A model generated the notes under the pieces. That model ran no database searches and had not been told where the DNA came from. It saw only the letters and a list, made by a program, of their open reading frames with translations. A stretch of 64,000 nucleotides of DNA from Sphagnum compactum (lineage: Eukaryota > Bryophyta > Sphagnopsida > Sphagnales), in NCBI GenBank assembly GCA_965153455.1, contig OZ234495.1, forward strand, positions 9,668,875 through 9,732,874, in the 5' to 3' direction. Positions 1 to 10,260 of this stretch are shown here, piece after piece (the first letter of the stretch is position 1; each line of letters opens with the position of its first letter). The translations under genes were made by a program, and so were the position numbers.

Positions 1-420
1 ATATTATTATTATATTTATGTACCTAAAGAATCTGAACCTTTTTTAACAAAAATAAGGCAACACATTCAGGTTCTAGTTCAATTTTGAAAAGAGATCGAT
101 TTTTTGATGATAGTTTTAATGACCATTCCAAAATAAATTTGGAACTTCTGGTCTGAAAATTTTTAAAAACTTGACCTGTAATGTAGACCTGAACCTACCT
201 AAGTTCGGAAACCTATCAACAATGGTGCATACATTGTCTTTTCATCCCAGCTAACCACCAGTATTAACCACAGGCATGCATCTACTTAGTAGTATTAGCC
301 ACCAAATGCATTACTTACTTACCTATCTATATAACTAAACACTTACATTCCCTGCTTGCTTACATATGCTTACCCCCTTTGCCTAGGTGGGGAAGGGGGA
401 AGAAAGAGGGTTTACTGGAT
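1..420. other. Unassigned AT-rich sequence
   Basis: I recognise no gene or element. The right part (about 241-420) carries TAC/TACC-rich text resembling the upstream part of the dispersed repeat that follows, but too weakly to set a boundary. Confidence 0.5.
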
Positions 421-525
421 AGGTTAGGAAAGTGGAACCTTGTTAACCCAGTTGCGATTCATCCAGCACCGAGTCATAACAAGTTTCCAATGGATGGTGC
501 ACTGGTGGGTGCTGACTGGGTCACA
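421..525 (+). repeat. Dispersed repeat family A, copy 1 (left arm of inverted pair)
   Basis: This is the conserved 3' core of a repeat seen four times in the window: here, 785-1170 (-), 23175-23465 (+) and 34462-34745 (+). Shared landmarks are a GGTTA..A.(G)TG.AACC block, TTAACYCARTTG followed by GRTTCATCCA, and the end TGGATGGTGCACTGGTGGGT. Copies 1 and 2 face each other across about 260 bp of unrelated sequence (526-784), so the locus is a large imperfect inverted repeat. No protein is recognised in either arm. The family could be the end of a non-autonomous element; that is inference. Confidence 0.6.
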
Positions 526-784
526 TGATCTGTGCCACCTTCTCAAGATGACAATGCCACAAAGACTTCTGGAACCCTTCTCCCAACAACCTATTTTTGG
601 ATCAGGGAAGAAGTCATGCAATGAGCTGTGAAAGGGAGGGATGTCGTAGTTTATGCACAATCTTATGGAAGATGGAAGAAGCTCTGTGGAAAACTGGGTC
701 TCAGAAACAGAACTAGGCAAGTCACTTGGACGTATGGCTAAGGAAAAGACATGAGCTTGATAAGTTTCAAGTAAGAGTGAAACA

Positions 785-1170
785 ATAGCTGCCAGCACAC
801 CATCCATTGGAAGCCTATAATTATCACTGGGTTGTGAATGAACCCCAATTGAATTGACATGAGGTTTCACCTTGGTGACCTATCTTTCTAGAAATTAGGT
901 CATGTAGGTAGGTGAACCTCATTAGTTGATTACTATGGTACATATGTGCACCTGGATGGTTAAGACTTAGATGAAGGCTACTGGGTAGGTAGAAGCAACA
1001 GAGTGTAACCTACCTGTAAAAGAATGGTCCTGTAGAAAGGTTGGAGATTACTAACTAAGTAGGTCCATGTAGATGGTTAATACTAAGGCAAAGGCTAGTG
1101 AGTAGGTAGGTAGCTAGTAGGAACAAACAGCAACTGAGCTCACCAGAGTGGTTAGGTAAGGGACCAAAAC
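785..1170 (-). repeat. Dispersed repeat family A, copy 2 (right arm of inverted pair)
   Basis: Read on the minus strand, it starts with a GAGCTCAGTTGC block, runs through CTACCTACC-rich text, then GGTCACCAAGGTGAAACCTC, a TTCAATTGGGGTTCATTC block and the CCAATGGATGGTGTGCTGG end. The same order of landmarks is found at 23175-23465 and 34462-34745, which supports a real repeat family rather than low-complexity similarity. Confidence 0.6.
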
Positions 1171-2898
1171 CTAATGAAAAAGCGTCTCCTGTCCATCCAC
1201 CATCCAATTGGGTCAAAAAAAGCTTTGTTTCAAAAAGAGGAGTGCATTACCCTAAACTTACTGAAGTGGTGGAATATTGGCGTGGTATATATACATTATA
1301 TTAAGTCCAAAAAAAGTCTCTCCCCTGAACTGGCGCCTATTCAAAGTGTATTCATAGCCAAATAAGATGGGCCTTGGCATGACACCTGACCTTAGATCCA
1401 AAAGTACCTATACCTTAACTAGGTTATTAACTAGGGTACATATTGTACTGCTGGTGCCAGCCTGACTATAATCCTCTCCCCACTGACACATTTTGCAAGC
1501 AATTCATGATGGGAGCCCTCACCAGTTGGAAGGAGTTCATGGGTCCCTCACTACTTGTAAGCATTTCATGGGTACCATCAAGAAGCTTCAGTAGCTGTCC
1601 ACCCAATAGTGGTAAACTATCTACCAAATGGTACTAGATACTTCTATTTTGAATCCACAGTAGTGCTATTTTATTTTGGCTCTGCAATGATGTAGTCTTC
1701 ATTTGGATCCACATTTTGAGGAATGTTCACCAGGTGTGAGTTTTTTTTCATTCTTTACTTTTTTTGAGATGACTCAGAAGAGACAAAAGATATGAGAGTC
1801 CAGTATCTGGGAATTTCATGGAAAATTTCCTATTTTAACTGTAACTTTGAACTTGGCATAAGGGCTAGAGTCACTATAGAGCACTTGCGCAATGAGCTGC
1901 TTGTTAACTTGTGACCCCATTTCCTCTTAGAAAAAGGCTTCCTTCATTGTAGCTAAGAAAGGTGGTGTGTCAATGGGCTAGAGCTGCTAGTGAACTGCAC
2001 ATTTAGGGCCATTTGTAGGCTACTGATCAGTCCCTTCTTGATGGCTGTAGAAAGTTCGTCACACTAGTCTCTTGAACTAAAATTGGACCTGTCACTCAAC
2101 TATGGAAAATTCTTCGGAACCGTCCAAACTATATTGCAAGAAAATGAAATGAAAAGGAGAAGACATGTGTCCCAAGTTCAAATTCCGAATCGGTGATCAG
2201 TTTTTCAGGGTAAGTAGTCAAAGCAGCTCACAACTGAGAGCAACTCAACTCCTTTGTAAATGATGTAAACCTCTAGAACTTAACTAAGGCATCAAATACA
2301 AAATGAAAAATAAACATAGAGAGAGAAAAGGTCAGGTGTTATAGAATTGCTAATATCAATTCTTCTTAAAACTTTCCTTCATAAAGACTTGGTTACATTG
2401 TGATAATAGAGATTGTTACTCAACTACCAACCTATGACTGATATTCAGCACAAAGTAATGTTCAAAAGGTCTTGCTGGAAAAAAGAGAATTTATTTCTCT
2501 CGATAATTGCCAAAATTGTTAAGAATTTGAACTCCCAACTTTAAAAAAACTGTTTATTGTCTCAACTGTTGCAATACTGTTACAAATACACAATTCAAAG
2601 TGTATTTTGCATACTTTTATTCTTCAACTGTTGAAATTCTGACAAACTAAATTTGAAACTGCTGAACCTCATTTTCTAAAATAAATAGATATTCAAGAAT
2701 GAAATGTTGATTATCAATCAGAAGTACGGTACCTAGCAACAGTATGTAAATGAACGTTTTGAGCCAGGGTGAAACCAAGACCTACAACAGTACTTTCACC
2801 TTCTTGATTGAGCGCCAGGGTGAAGGAGCATGCAGTGGTACCTTATAAAGTCAGGCCTCTTAATGGCTATAATATTTAACCCTGGATTGAAGAAGAGC
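1171..2898. other. Unassigned sequence
   Basis: There is no convincing reading frame. A short stretch around 1703-1745 (TCCACATTTTGAGGA, then CAGGTGTGAGTTTTT) is closely matched at about 57660-57705, suggesting another dispersed repeat whose limits I cannot define. Confidence 0.4.
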
Positions 2899-2901
2899 TT
2901 A

Positions 2902-3230
2902 GAGCATCTCCAGCGGTGCTCAGTACGTAATCGTGCACAGTAAAATTGGATGAAGAAAAGTTAAAATATGTCGATTTGGCTCAGCACAATTTCACATCTG
3001 CAGTGGCTGGTAAGACAGCAGCAACTATGTGCACCTCAGTGTCACACATCTGAGTGTTTCTAATTGGCCCATGAAAAGGATTGGTCCAGGTGGTTTGCTA
3101 TTACTAGTCCCCTCCTATTTGATGTCCAAGTTTCACTTTTACTGGCGGGGTTGCAAAAAAGTATATAACTAAACTTGGATGTGTAAAATATTTTTGCAGG
3201 GTCACATACTGAGCAGTGCTGGAGATGCTC
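2902..3230. mobile_element. PIF/Harbinger (Tourist)-like MITE
   Basis: A 329-bp unit is bounded by terminal inverted repeats of about 24 bp that differ at only two positions. The left end starts GAGCATCTCCAGC then TGCTCAGTA; the right end reads the same on the minus strand. Both sides are flanked by the trinucleotide TTA (2899-2901 and 3231-3233). A TTA duplication and a GAGCATCTCC-type terminus are typical of plant PIF/Harbinger MITEs. There is no internal ORF, so it would depend on a transposase supplied elsewhere. Confidence 0.8.
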
Positions 3231-3233
3231 TTA

Positions 3234-4228
3234 GACACTTAAAAATTGGGGGCTTTTAGCGTTCACCAAGGTACAAGTGTGCACCTGTGCTGGTTCTTAA
3301 TCCAAGATCATGTGGTTGTGATGGTAGTCAGAGCAACCATTGAACAAGAGATTCTTGCTTCTATTGTTGTTGTAGTATCCAGCCTTGGCCCCAACGTTAT
3401 TTGAGCGACACATGTGTCGTTATGCCTGAGGCAGCCCAGCGTAGATTCCCACGCTCGGGCAGGCACACCCAAAACCTGACCCTTCAAAACATGCCAGGTT
3501 TCAGGCTCATGTTCCAAACCCCCCTCGCTCCCCAACCGTTGGCGCAAACTCACCCCCTCCCAACCATCATTGCAAACTCGCACCCCCTAACTTTAAGCCT
3601 TAAGGCTGGCATCCCATCACATCAATGCCATTTCGTTTTTTGCATGAAGAAAAGTAATGATGTCTGAATCTCCTCATTGGATGGGGATAAGGATTGCCAA
3701 ATCACTTAAAGGAGGGCTTAGGGTTTCAGTTCAATCATTACTCATATTAACAACCTTGAATTTGGTCCGATTGCATCATGTGTCAAAAGCCTTTGAAGCG
3801 ACGGACCCGCTTCATGTTTCGATTAGGGTTTGACATAATTGTTTCTTCTTTTGTGCGAAATCTTGGAGCAAAAGCTTTTTTGAATGTCTTGGAGTAACTT
3901 TCACAAGGTGTGGCACCTTGAACTTGATAGGTATGTCTTTGTGGATGTCTTTTAAAGGTTTGTCTTCATTGCATTGATGATCGATGTTATGTTTTTGGAA
4001 AGCTTCACAATTTGCTTCCAATTATTGTTGGTCGGGAGAGCAGAAATGGAAATTCATGGCGTCTTTCAAACTTGTCAAAGTTGAACCCGGCATCATAGTG
4101 AAAAAAATGAAGATCGCCAAAACAATTTTTGTGGAGAGATGTACTCCAGAAGAATGGCTACACTTAGTTGAAGAATGTCACCAGAGCAACCAAGAGGATA
4201 GAAAAGAAATCATATATGTGTATTGTAA
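3234..4228. other. Unassigned sequence with short anonymous ORFs
   Basis: A perfect 14-bp palindrome, CGACACATGTGTCG, lies at about 3408-3421. Short open frames exist (for example 3401-3667 and 3984-4250, both +), but they overlap other frames, show no recognisable domain and have no clear start context. I do not call them genes. Confidence 0.4.
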
Positions 4229-5276
4229 TTGCAAAAAAATTCCAAGATGAGGCTAAATGAACATAAGAAGAAGGGTTGCAAGAAGGCAGTGGATGACCAT
4301 GGGAATGAACTAACCTTCAAGCTATACATGTCATTGAGAAACACCGCTAAGGGCAACATCCTTGCAAAAGGTGGGAATGTTTGGGAATATAAGGCAAAGT
4401 TGGAGGTATTATCAAAACCAAAGTGTAATTGCCCCACTATTATGAAGACCGTTCCACTAGTGCAATAAAATAAATAAAATAAATAAGAACCTTCCTTTGG
4501 AAAGTTTCAACAATGATGTAGGCCAAGTCGTGAAACATGGACTGGTTCGTAAAAAGCAAGTTCGTAAAAAGCACCTTACAAAAAATGGAGGCTAACAAAC
4601 TTCGTATCATATTAAAGGAATGAGAAGAAACCTACAACTATAATTCCCACCTGAATCCCAAAACATAGTTGCCCCACTATTATGAAAACCACTCCATTCT
4701 TTGCAATATAAAAGGAAAAAGGAGAAGAACCTTTCTTTGGAGAGTTTCGACAACAATGTAAGCCAAGTTGAGAACATGAACAGGCTTGTAAAAAGCTGGC
4801 TCATAAAAAGCACCTTACGAGGCCAATAAGCTTTGAGTCATATTAAGAGAACAACAAGAAACCTACAATTATAGTTCTCGCCTAAATCAAATTCAAGGAA
4901 GTCAAAAAGTGTGGAAAGGTCCAAACAAAACCAACCTTCAAAACATGAGGGGGAGACGCAATTGGAGCGCATCCAAAAAAAGGTACACACCCCAATTTCA
5001 CCTACCAATAAGTTATGGGGAATGCCCAAAAATAGGAGGAAGAAATTGGAGCTCAAAGAAAATATTGCGAGAATGCTACCTTGCGTGAGGCCCAATGACA
5101 TGTTCCAAAATTGTCCAAAAAAAGACCATTGTTTGGATATAAGCCAGTCGAAACACCTGGCATTTGGCATTTATTTGAGTGCAATCTACTTAAATGGGAC
5201 TAGCAAGCTACAACAAAAGACGAGTTTACAGAAAAGTTGGGAGCAGTTGTGCGGAGCGAAAACTTCAATAATATAA
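4229..5276 (+). pseudogene. Unrecognised decayed ORF with internal 240-bp tandem duplication
   Basis: I do not recognise the family. A lysine/asparagine-rich frame opens at 4229 and, with in-frame stops, can be followed to an open segment at 4911-5276. Inside it a block starting GCCCCACTATTATGAA at 4431 is repeated at 4671, exactly 240 bp later. Each block continues through a similar tail (CTTTGG.GAGTTTC, TAAAAAGC, CACCTTAC). The spacing is a multiple of three, so the duplication would have preserved a frame. It could be a captured host gene fragment or a transposon accessory ORF. Stops and loss of similarity between the two units indicate it no longer codes. Confidence 0.35.
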
Positions 5277-5734
5277 CTTATTGTGCATTCAACAAGTGCA
5301 TGCAAAGGAAATCTATGGTAATCCCACAATAAGCCATGTTTCAATATTTTTTTCTCCATTCAAAGTAAAGTTACAAATAGTTTTATGCATTGTGCATGTT
5401 TGCCTCAATACATTAGCTTAATATTCATGTTTCGAATCCTTACATCCCTTGAGGGTTCAATCATTCTTATAATTGAATCAACCCTAGGGTACAATTTTTT
5501 TTGCTTCCTAACTTCATTCATGTTTTAAGTCTAGACCTCCTCTCCTTGTTTCATAACTAATTTTAAAAACTTGACGCACCATCTCTCAAATTATGGTGTA
5601 CCTTTACTCAGAATCCATTTGTGAGGCATCATCAAAGCATAAACCATCAATTGTATGCTTCTATTGCCTTATAGTTATGTTTTGGATGTAGGTCGTCTCG
5701 TTATCCGAATTCCCGTCCTTCCCAAAACCTAAAC
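5277..5734. other. Unassigned AT-rich sequence
   Basis: No feature is recognised. From here to about 6850, apart from the mitochondrial insertion, the motif YATGTTTC recurs every 50-150 bp without a stable period. I treat this as low-complexity drift. Confidence 0.4.
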
Positions 5735-5792
5735 CATATAAAGCACCAATGTTATTTGCTATAGGATTTATCTTTTTGTTTACTATAGGAGG
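5735..5792 (+). pseudogene. cox1: Mitochondrial cox1 exon fragment (NUMT)
   Basis: The frame reads (Y)KAPMLFAIGFIFLFTIG plus the first two bases of another Gly codon. This is the highly conserved stretch of cytochrome c oxidase subunit 1 that normally continues GLTGIVLANSG. Subunit 1 is the haem/copper-bearing core of respiratory complex IV in mitochondria. Only about 19 codons remain, and the frame then runs straight into a group II intron start. The exon-intron junction is intact, so this is transferred mitochondrial DNA, not a spliced cDNA. Base composition is visibly less AT-rich than its surroundings from here to about 6205. Non-functional in the nucleus. Confidence 0.85.
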
Positions 5793-6205
5793 GTGCGACG
5801 TGCTAACCAGAATAGATGACGTTTACTTCACTATAACTCCGCATAAAGGATGGCGACAAATGTATTTTCTCTCCAGTTGACGTATAGGGAAGACCTTAAA
5901 AACAAAAATGAGGGGGGTGAAAAAACCCCTCCTTTGAGGGCTTCCGAAAGGTGGAATCCTAAAGGGGCAACGAAAGGAACCAAAAACAACAAAGTAAACT
6001 GCACTAACAGGAGGTGAGCTCGGTGGACCCCCCCCCCCCAGGTCAACGCGTCAACTCTCCTGAAATCCTCACGGCCAAAAAATAGCGGGACGCAAGCAAT
6101 TGTGAAGCCCGAATACGCTTGATTTGCTACAAAGGACCTAAGGTTCCCAATTCCAACACCTAACCAGATGACGCCATTCTTATCAAGCACGAAACGGTAG
6201 GTGAC
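5793..6205 (+). pseudogene. 5' part of a cox1 group II intron (NUMT)
   Basis: The segment begins GTGCGACGTGC directly after the cox1 exon; GUGYG, commonly GTGCGAC in plant organelles, is the group II intron 5' consensus. The next ~400 bp are G+C-richer than the nuclear flanks and include a poly-C run at about 6030-6040 and hairpin-forming GGGGTGAAAAAACCCC. No domain V/VI, no intron maturase frame and no downstream exon are visible, so the intron is truncated at about 6205, where AT-rich sequence resumes. The right boundary is judged from composition only. A minus-strand open frame across it (5831-6190) is incidental. Confidence 0.75.
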
Positions 6206-9156
6206 CTACTGATTTATCTTGTTGAGGAAACCTTCAACAAATTTTTTTTCAAGTTTCAAGATTCCATTTTTTTTACATCATTATAGTTATGTTTCAATTT
6301 ATTGTTGTGTCATTATCAATGTTTGAAACCTAAAGAAGTGAACCTCTCGAATTTAGGAAACATGGACAATTATGGTTCTTAATTATTATGTTTTGGCCTA
6401 GGTTGTTTTGTTTTCCATGTTTCAGGTAATGACAAATGCTAATCCATAAACCCATTCAAGTTTCGTGGTTCTCTAGGTTTAAATTAACTTGTAGTTATGT
6501 TTATTTTCTTCCATATACATATTTTAGCCTTCACCAATTGGTAAACTATAATTTCCTTGAAGCTCTTATAAGTTGTATATTAAACATGGCTCCCAATTTT
6601 ATCTAGAGCTTTTTGCGTCTTGATATCCATGTTTCTATAGCTATCGAAAGTTGGACTACTTATGTTTCAAATGCCTCCTATGAATGTAGCCATGTTTCAT
6701 TCAATCCTAAAACCTAAACAATAAGTTCAACAATATATCTATTCCCAAACAAATGTCTTACAATCTCTAGGTACTATGTTTTGAGAGTACCCATGTTTCA
6801 AAGCTTACCGAAACCTATCAAATAGTTTGTCTCAGGTTATTTAGCTTATGTTACAATAATGTTATGTGGTAAAGTATATTGTATTTTTAGTTTTGAAAGT
6901 TGTTTTGTTTCGGGTTGCATTTTGGGGGGTGTCTCCAATCTTCAAAATTTGCTTGTCATGTCTGGTTGTTAAGGATAAACAAATAGAGGCGGTGACTTCA
7001 TCAGTCTCCCATGCAATGGACCTACTAGAGGCACACGAGATCCAAACGCTTGTTGATATGCTCCACGAATATCTCGAGTATGAATAACATTTGAAGCAAT
7101 TTATGTTCGTAGAAACTAAACACAAGGAACAAGTAAAGCAACAAAGGTTGAAGGGAGTTTGACATTGCAAATGCAATGATATTGGAGGCTCTCAAGTGGG
7201 ATGGAATCTTGTTTGGCATAATTTTAACAATGACGAGTGCCTTCCTTAAAGTGAACAACCTAAACTCCTATGGACTCCCTTTCAAGATGAGGCAAAAAAA
7301 AAAAGTTCCATGGTTCAACATAAAACATGCCTTACCGAATTGTTCTTTGGGAAATAAGGTTAATGAAGGGTTTTTTCTAGCACACATTAGACCAAGATAC
7401 TAGTTGTGCCTACCCTATTGAAGGGGCAACTCGGGAATCAATGTCAAAGATGAGATGAGTAGAATATTTAGATCATTAACACAAAGTTGTTAATATCTTA
7501 AAACATGATGGGCATTTACTATTTGGTGGTTATGAGATTCAGCATGGCAATAGTGATGAAAAAATTGAATACACCTACAAAAGGTTATTATTGTCAGTGG
7601 ACACTTTATTGGAGATGTCACATTTCTTTGCTTTGGTGCAAATGCGTGCATTAGAAGACATGGTGTGAAAAGACGGAGAAAGAATCCAAATGATCTGGGA
7701 AGAAACTATAGAAGAGCATGGACAAGCATCCATTGTGGAGGTTAGAAAATATTTAAACGTGTAGTCGTAATATAATGTACTAAAGACTATGTTGACAAGG
7801 AAAAATCCTTCACCCCCCTAATTTTGAAAATTTGTTGCATGAGTTGTAAACATTCAAATTTTATGAAATAAGTTGCATAATTTTTCTATACTTGTGAACT
7901 TTTATTTCAAAAAGTTTTATGTGATTCCAAAATGTTTCAATGGGTTGTTAGTGAATATTAAGGAGTGCAGAATGTTGTGTTGATAGGGGCTGAAATTTTG
8001 CACATCCTTAATCTTAATGTAAAATTTATCCATTCCTTTTGAAAAAATTTGTACGGGCATAGTTTGATGACTATGAAAGCACAGTGTCATAAAATATTGA
8101 AATGTATCTTCTGAACTCTAAAATTTATGTAGTCTTTTTTACATTTGAACGTGCTTTTGACCACTAAAATTTGTTAATTTTTAACAACCTTCTCAAAAAG
8201 AAAATTTTTATTATTGTTTATGTGAAAGCAAGATTGATTTTCATACATATTTGATGTAATATGGGTGGATCTTGTATACATGGTTCCTATGGTCTACTAC
8301 AGTCAAAAGAAAATGTACATAATTTGTTAATATTTTATACAAGTAATAATTTTAATCATGTTTTGTACACATATGATTCATTTTGTGTTAAAAAATTGAA
8401 GCCATCTATTGAAATGAAATTAAGTTCTAAATTCATTAAAGCCAAACTTGACCATATATATATGATATATAAATTTTCCCATGTATATATTATACTTATG
8501 ATGTCAATGAAAAACATTTCATCCACATGTAAAATTAGGTAAATGGATGTTGTTTAAAATGCAAATCTAAAATTCAATGAATGCATATAAATACATTAAT
8601 CAACCTTAGTATCAATTGGCCACTTTAAAATTTACTATATATTTTTAAACTTGATGTTGATATTTTCAAATATTTTAATTCTTGAAAAAAAATTTATATG
8701 AAATTTTTTATATAGAATGTTCAAGAATATTACTTGTCATTTAACGAAAAATCCAAATTTGTTTATTTAATTATTCAATTGATGTAAATTGAATTGGTCA
8801 AGGAACCATAGTAACGTATGTAGATGAAAATTGTTTCATCCAATATGGAATGGACAAACATATGGGAAGCTCCTTCATTCATTTTTAGCAAGATTTGAAA
8901 GGATTTGTTGCCATTGATGAAGGTTTCATTGATTTGTGTGTGAGATGCTTAGTCCAAAGCTAAAAATGATGTAATGGAAACTTAAACTTAAAACTGAGTC
9001 TCCCTTTGAAAGTTTTGCCATGCATCAATGACATTTAAGTTATAGATGCAGATTTTGGTAGGGGTTTAGGTAAGGTTTTTGGTATGCATTGATGGCAAAT
9101 AGGGTTCATGGGGAAATGGTTTCACATGCGTTCGAAGGATTTTGCCGTGCTCGATG
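6206..9156. other. Unassigned AT-rich sequence upstream of chromovirus copy 1
   Basis: Short frames at 6866-7087 and 7176-7403 show no recognisable domain. The last 30 bp (GGATTTTGCC...ATGGGTAC), read together with the sequence after the element (15233-15330), form a roughly 60-bp imperfect tandem duplication. The retroelement therefore landed inside a small repeat. Confidence 0.4.
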
Positions 9157-9161
9157 GGTAC

Positions 9162-9428
9162 TGTCATGGCCTACGATATTTTGGGATACTTTTGGCAATG
9201 TCATGTCCTAGGATATTTTGGGATACTTTTGGCAATATCATGGCCTAGGATATTTCGGGATACTTTTGGCAATATCATGGCCTAGGATATTTTGGGACTA
9301 GTATGGCTCAGGGTTATAAAAGGAGATAGTATGGGGAACAACCCTTTAGCAGATCAACACCAGTTGATGGGTCAATAAAGCTTGTCTTGTCCTGTAATTC
9401 TCCACTTGTTTGTAGTCGGTCCATAACA
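9162..9428 (+). repeat. 5' LTR, copy 1
   Basis: Starts TGTCATGGCC and ends GGTCCATAACA. The first ~140 bp of U3 consist of about 3.7 tandem copies of a 37-bp unit (TGTCATGGCCTAGGATATTT then TGGGATACTTTTGGCAA), so the LTR tip is itself the start of the repeat. TATAAAA lies at 9315-9321, the predicted R start at 9348, and an AATAAA signal at 9374-9379. It differs from the 3' LTR by one C/G, one A/C and two C/T differences. Confidence 0.95.
9315..9348 (+). promoter_or_regulatory. LTR core promoter: TATA box and predicted transcription start
   Basis: TATAAAA at 9315-9321 is followed 33 nt later (first T to start) by A9348, within the normal TATA-to-start distance of plant RNA polymerase II promoters. 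A9348 is also the first base of the 10-nt block complementary to the primer-binding site, which independently supports it as the RNA 5' end. The 37-bp U3 repeats lie immediately upstream and may act as enhancer units. Confidence 0.65.
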
Positions 9429-9430
9429 GT

Positions 9431-9440
9431 TTGATCTGCT
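9431..9440 (+). other. Primer-binding site matching the element's own RNA 5' end
   Basis: TTGATCTGCT lies 2 nt (GT) inside the 5' LTR. It is the exact reverse complement of AGCAGATCAA at 9348-9357, the predicted first 10 nt of the transcript. No TGG start, and so no tRNA 3'-CCA match, exists here; plant chromoviruses normally carry TGGTATCAGAGC for initiator tRNA-Met. Adjacent bases 9353-9368 can form a competing hairpin (ATCAAC/GTTGAT, 4-nt loop). The 2-nt gap gives a CAGT end like that trimmed by integrase in retroviruses. Confidence 0.75.
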
Positions 9441-9570
9441 CCTTCTTCTTGTTTGTTTGTTTTGTTGTTTCAGTAAGTAGCTAGAGGTATATTGCAGTGA
9501 AACTTGGAAAGGTTATAGAAGACTATAGGACGCTTCTACTCTCAAAGTTTCAAAAGAAAAGGATATGTTT

Positions 9571-10220
9571 TGAGAGAGATCCAAGCATCTGAAGTTTCAA
9601 GTGCAGATCTGGTTTTTTGGTCATATCTCCTTTGTGTAAGCTTTTTTGGGTCTGTAACTTTGTGATCTTATAGATCATATAGGAATATATGTGTGAGAGA
9701 AATTTCATATCATTTGGACTTGTATTGAGAGAGATTCAAGCATCTGAAGTTTCAAGTGCAGATCTGGTTTTTTGGTCATATCTCCTTTGTGTAAGCTTTT
9801 TTGGATCTGTAACTTTGTGATCTTATAGATCATATAGGAATATATGTGTGAGAGAAATTTCATGTCATTTGGATTTGTATTGAGAGAGATCCAAGCATCT
9901 GAAGTTTCAAGTGCAGATCTGGTTTTTTGGTCATATCTCCTTTGTGTAAGCTTTTTGGGTCTGTAACTTTGTGATCTTATAGATCATATAAGAATATATG
10001 TGTGAGAGAAATTTCATGTCATTTGGATTTGTATTGAGAGAGATCCAAGCATCTGAAGTTTCAAGTGCAGATCTGGTTTTTTGGTCATATCTCCTTTGTT
10101 TAAGTTTTTTTTGGGTCTGTAACTTTGTGATCTTATAGATCATATAGGAATATATGTGTGAGAGAAATTTCATGTCATTTGGACTTGTATTGAGAGAGAT
10201 CCAAGCATCTGAAGTTTCAA
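9571..10220 (+). repeat. Leader tandem repeat, four ~155-bp units, copy 1
   Basis: Units begin TGAGAGAGATCCAAGCATCT at 9571, 9726, 9881 and 10035, with a 30-bp partial unit at 10191. Each contains AGATCTGGTTTTTTGGTCAT and ends TTGGACTTGTAT or a variant. Copy 2 has two units, and the two elements differ in total length by 310 bp, exactly two units. The tract lies in the untranslated leader between the primer-binding site and gag; its role (packaging, translation or none) is unknown. Confidence 0.9.
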
Positions 10221-10260
10221 GTTTGAAGGTTGAAAGCGCAAAAGTGTGAGAACTACCACC

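Noticed and set aside
424-870. 148-codon minus-strand ORF as a gene
   Set aside because: It runs through both facing copies of a dispersed repeat and has no recognisable domain; the open frame is incidental.
3308-3667. Overlapping ORFs on both strands as genes
   Set aside because: No domain, no homologue recalled, and mutual overlap in a G+C-richer patch.
5831-6190. 119-codon minus-strand ORF as a gene
   Set aside because: It lies antisense within the mitochondrial group II intron fragment.
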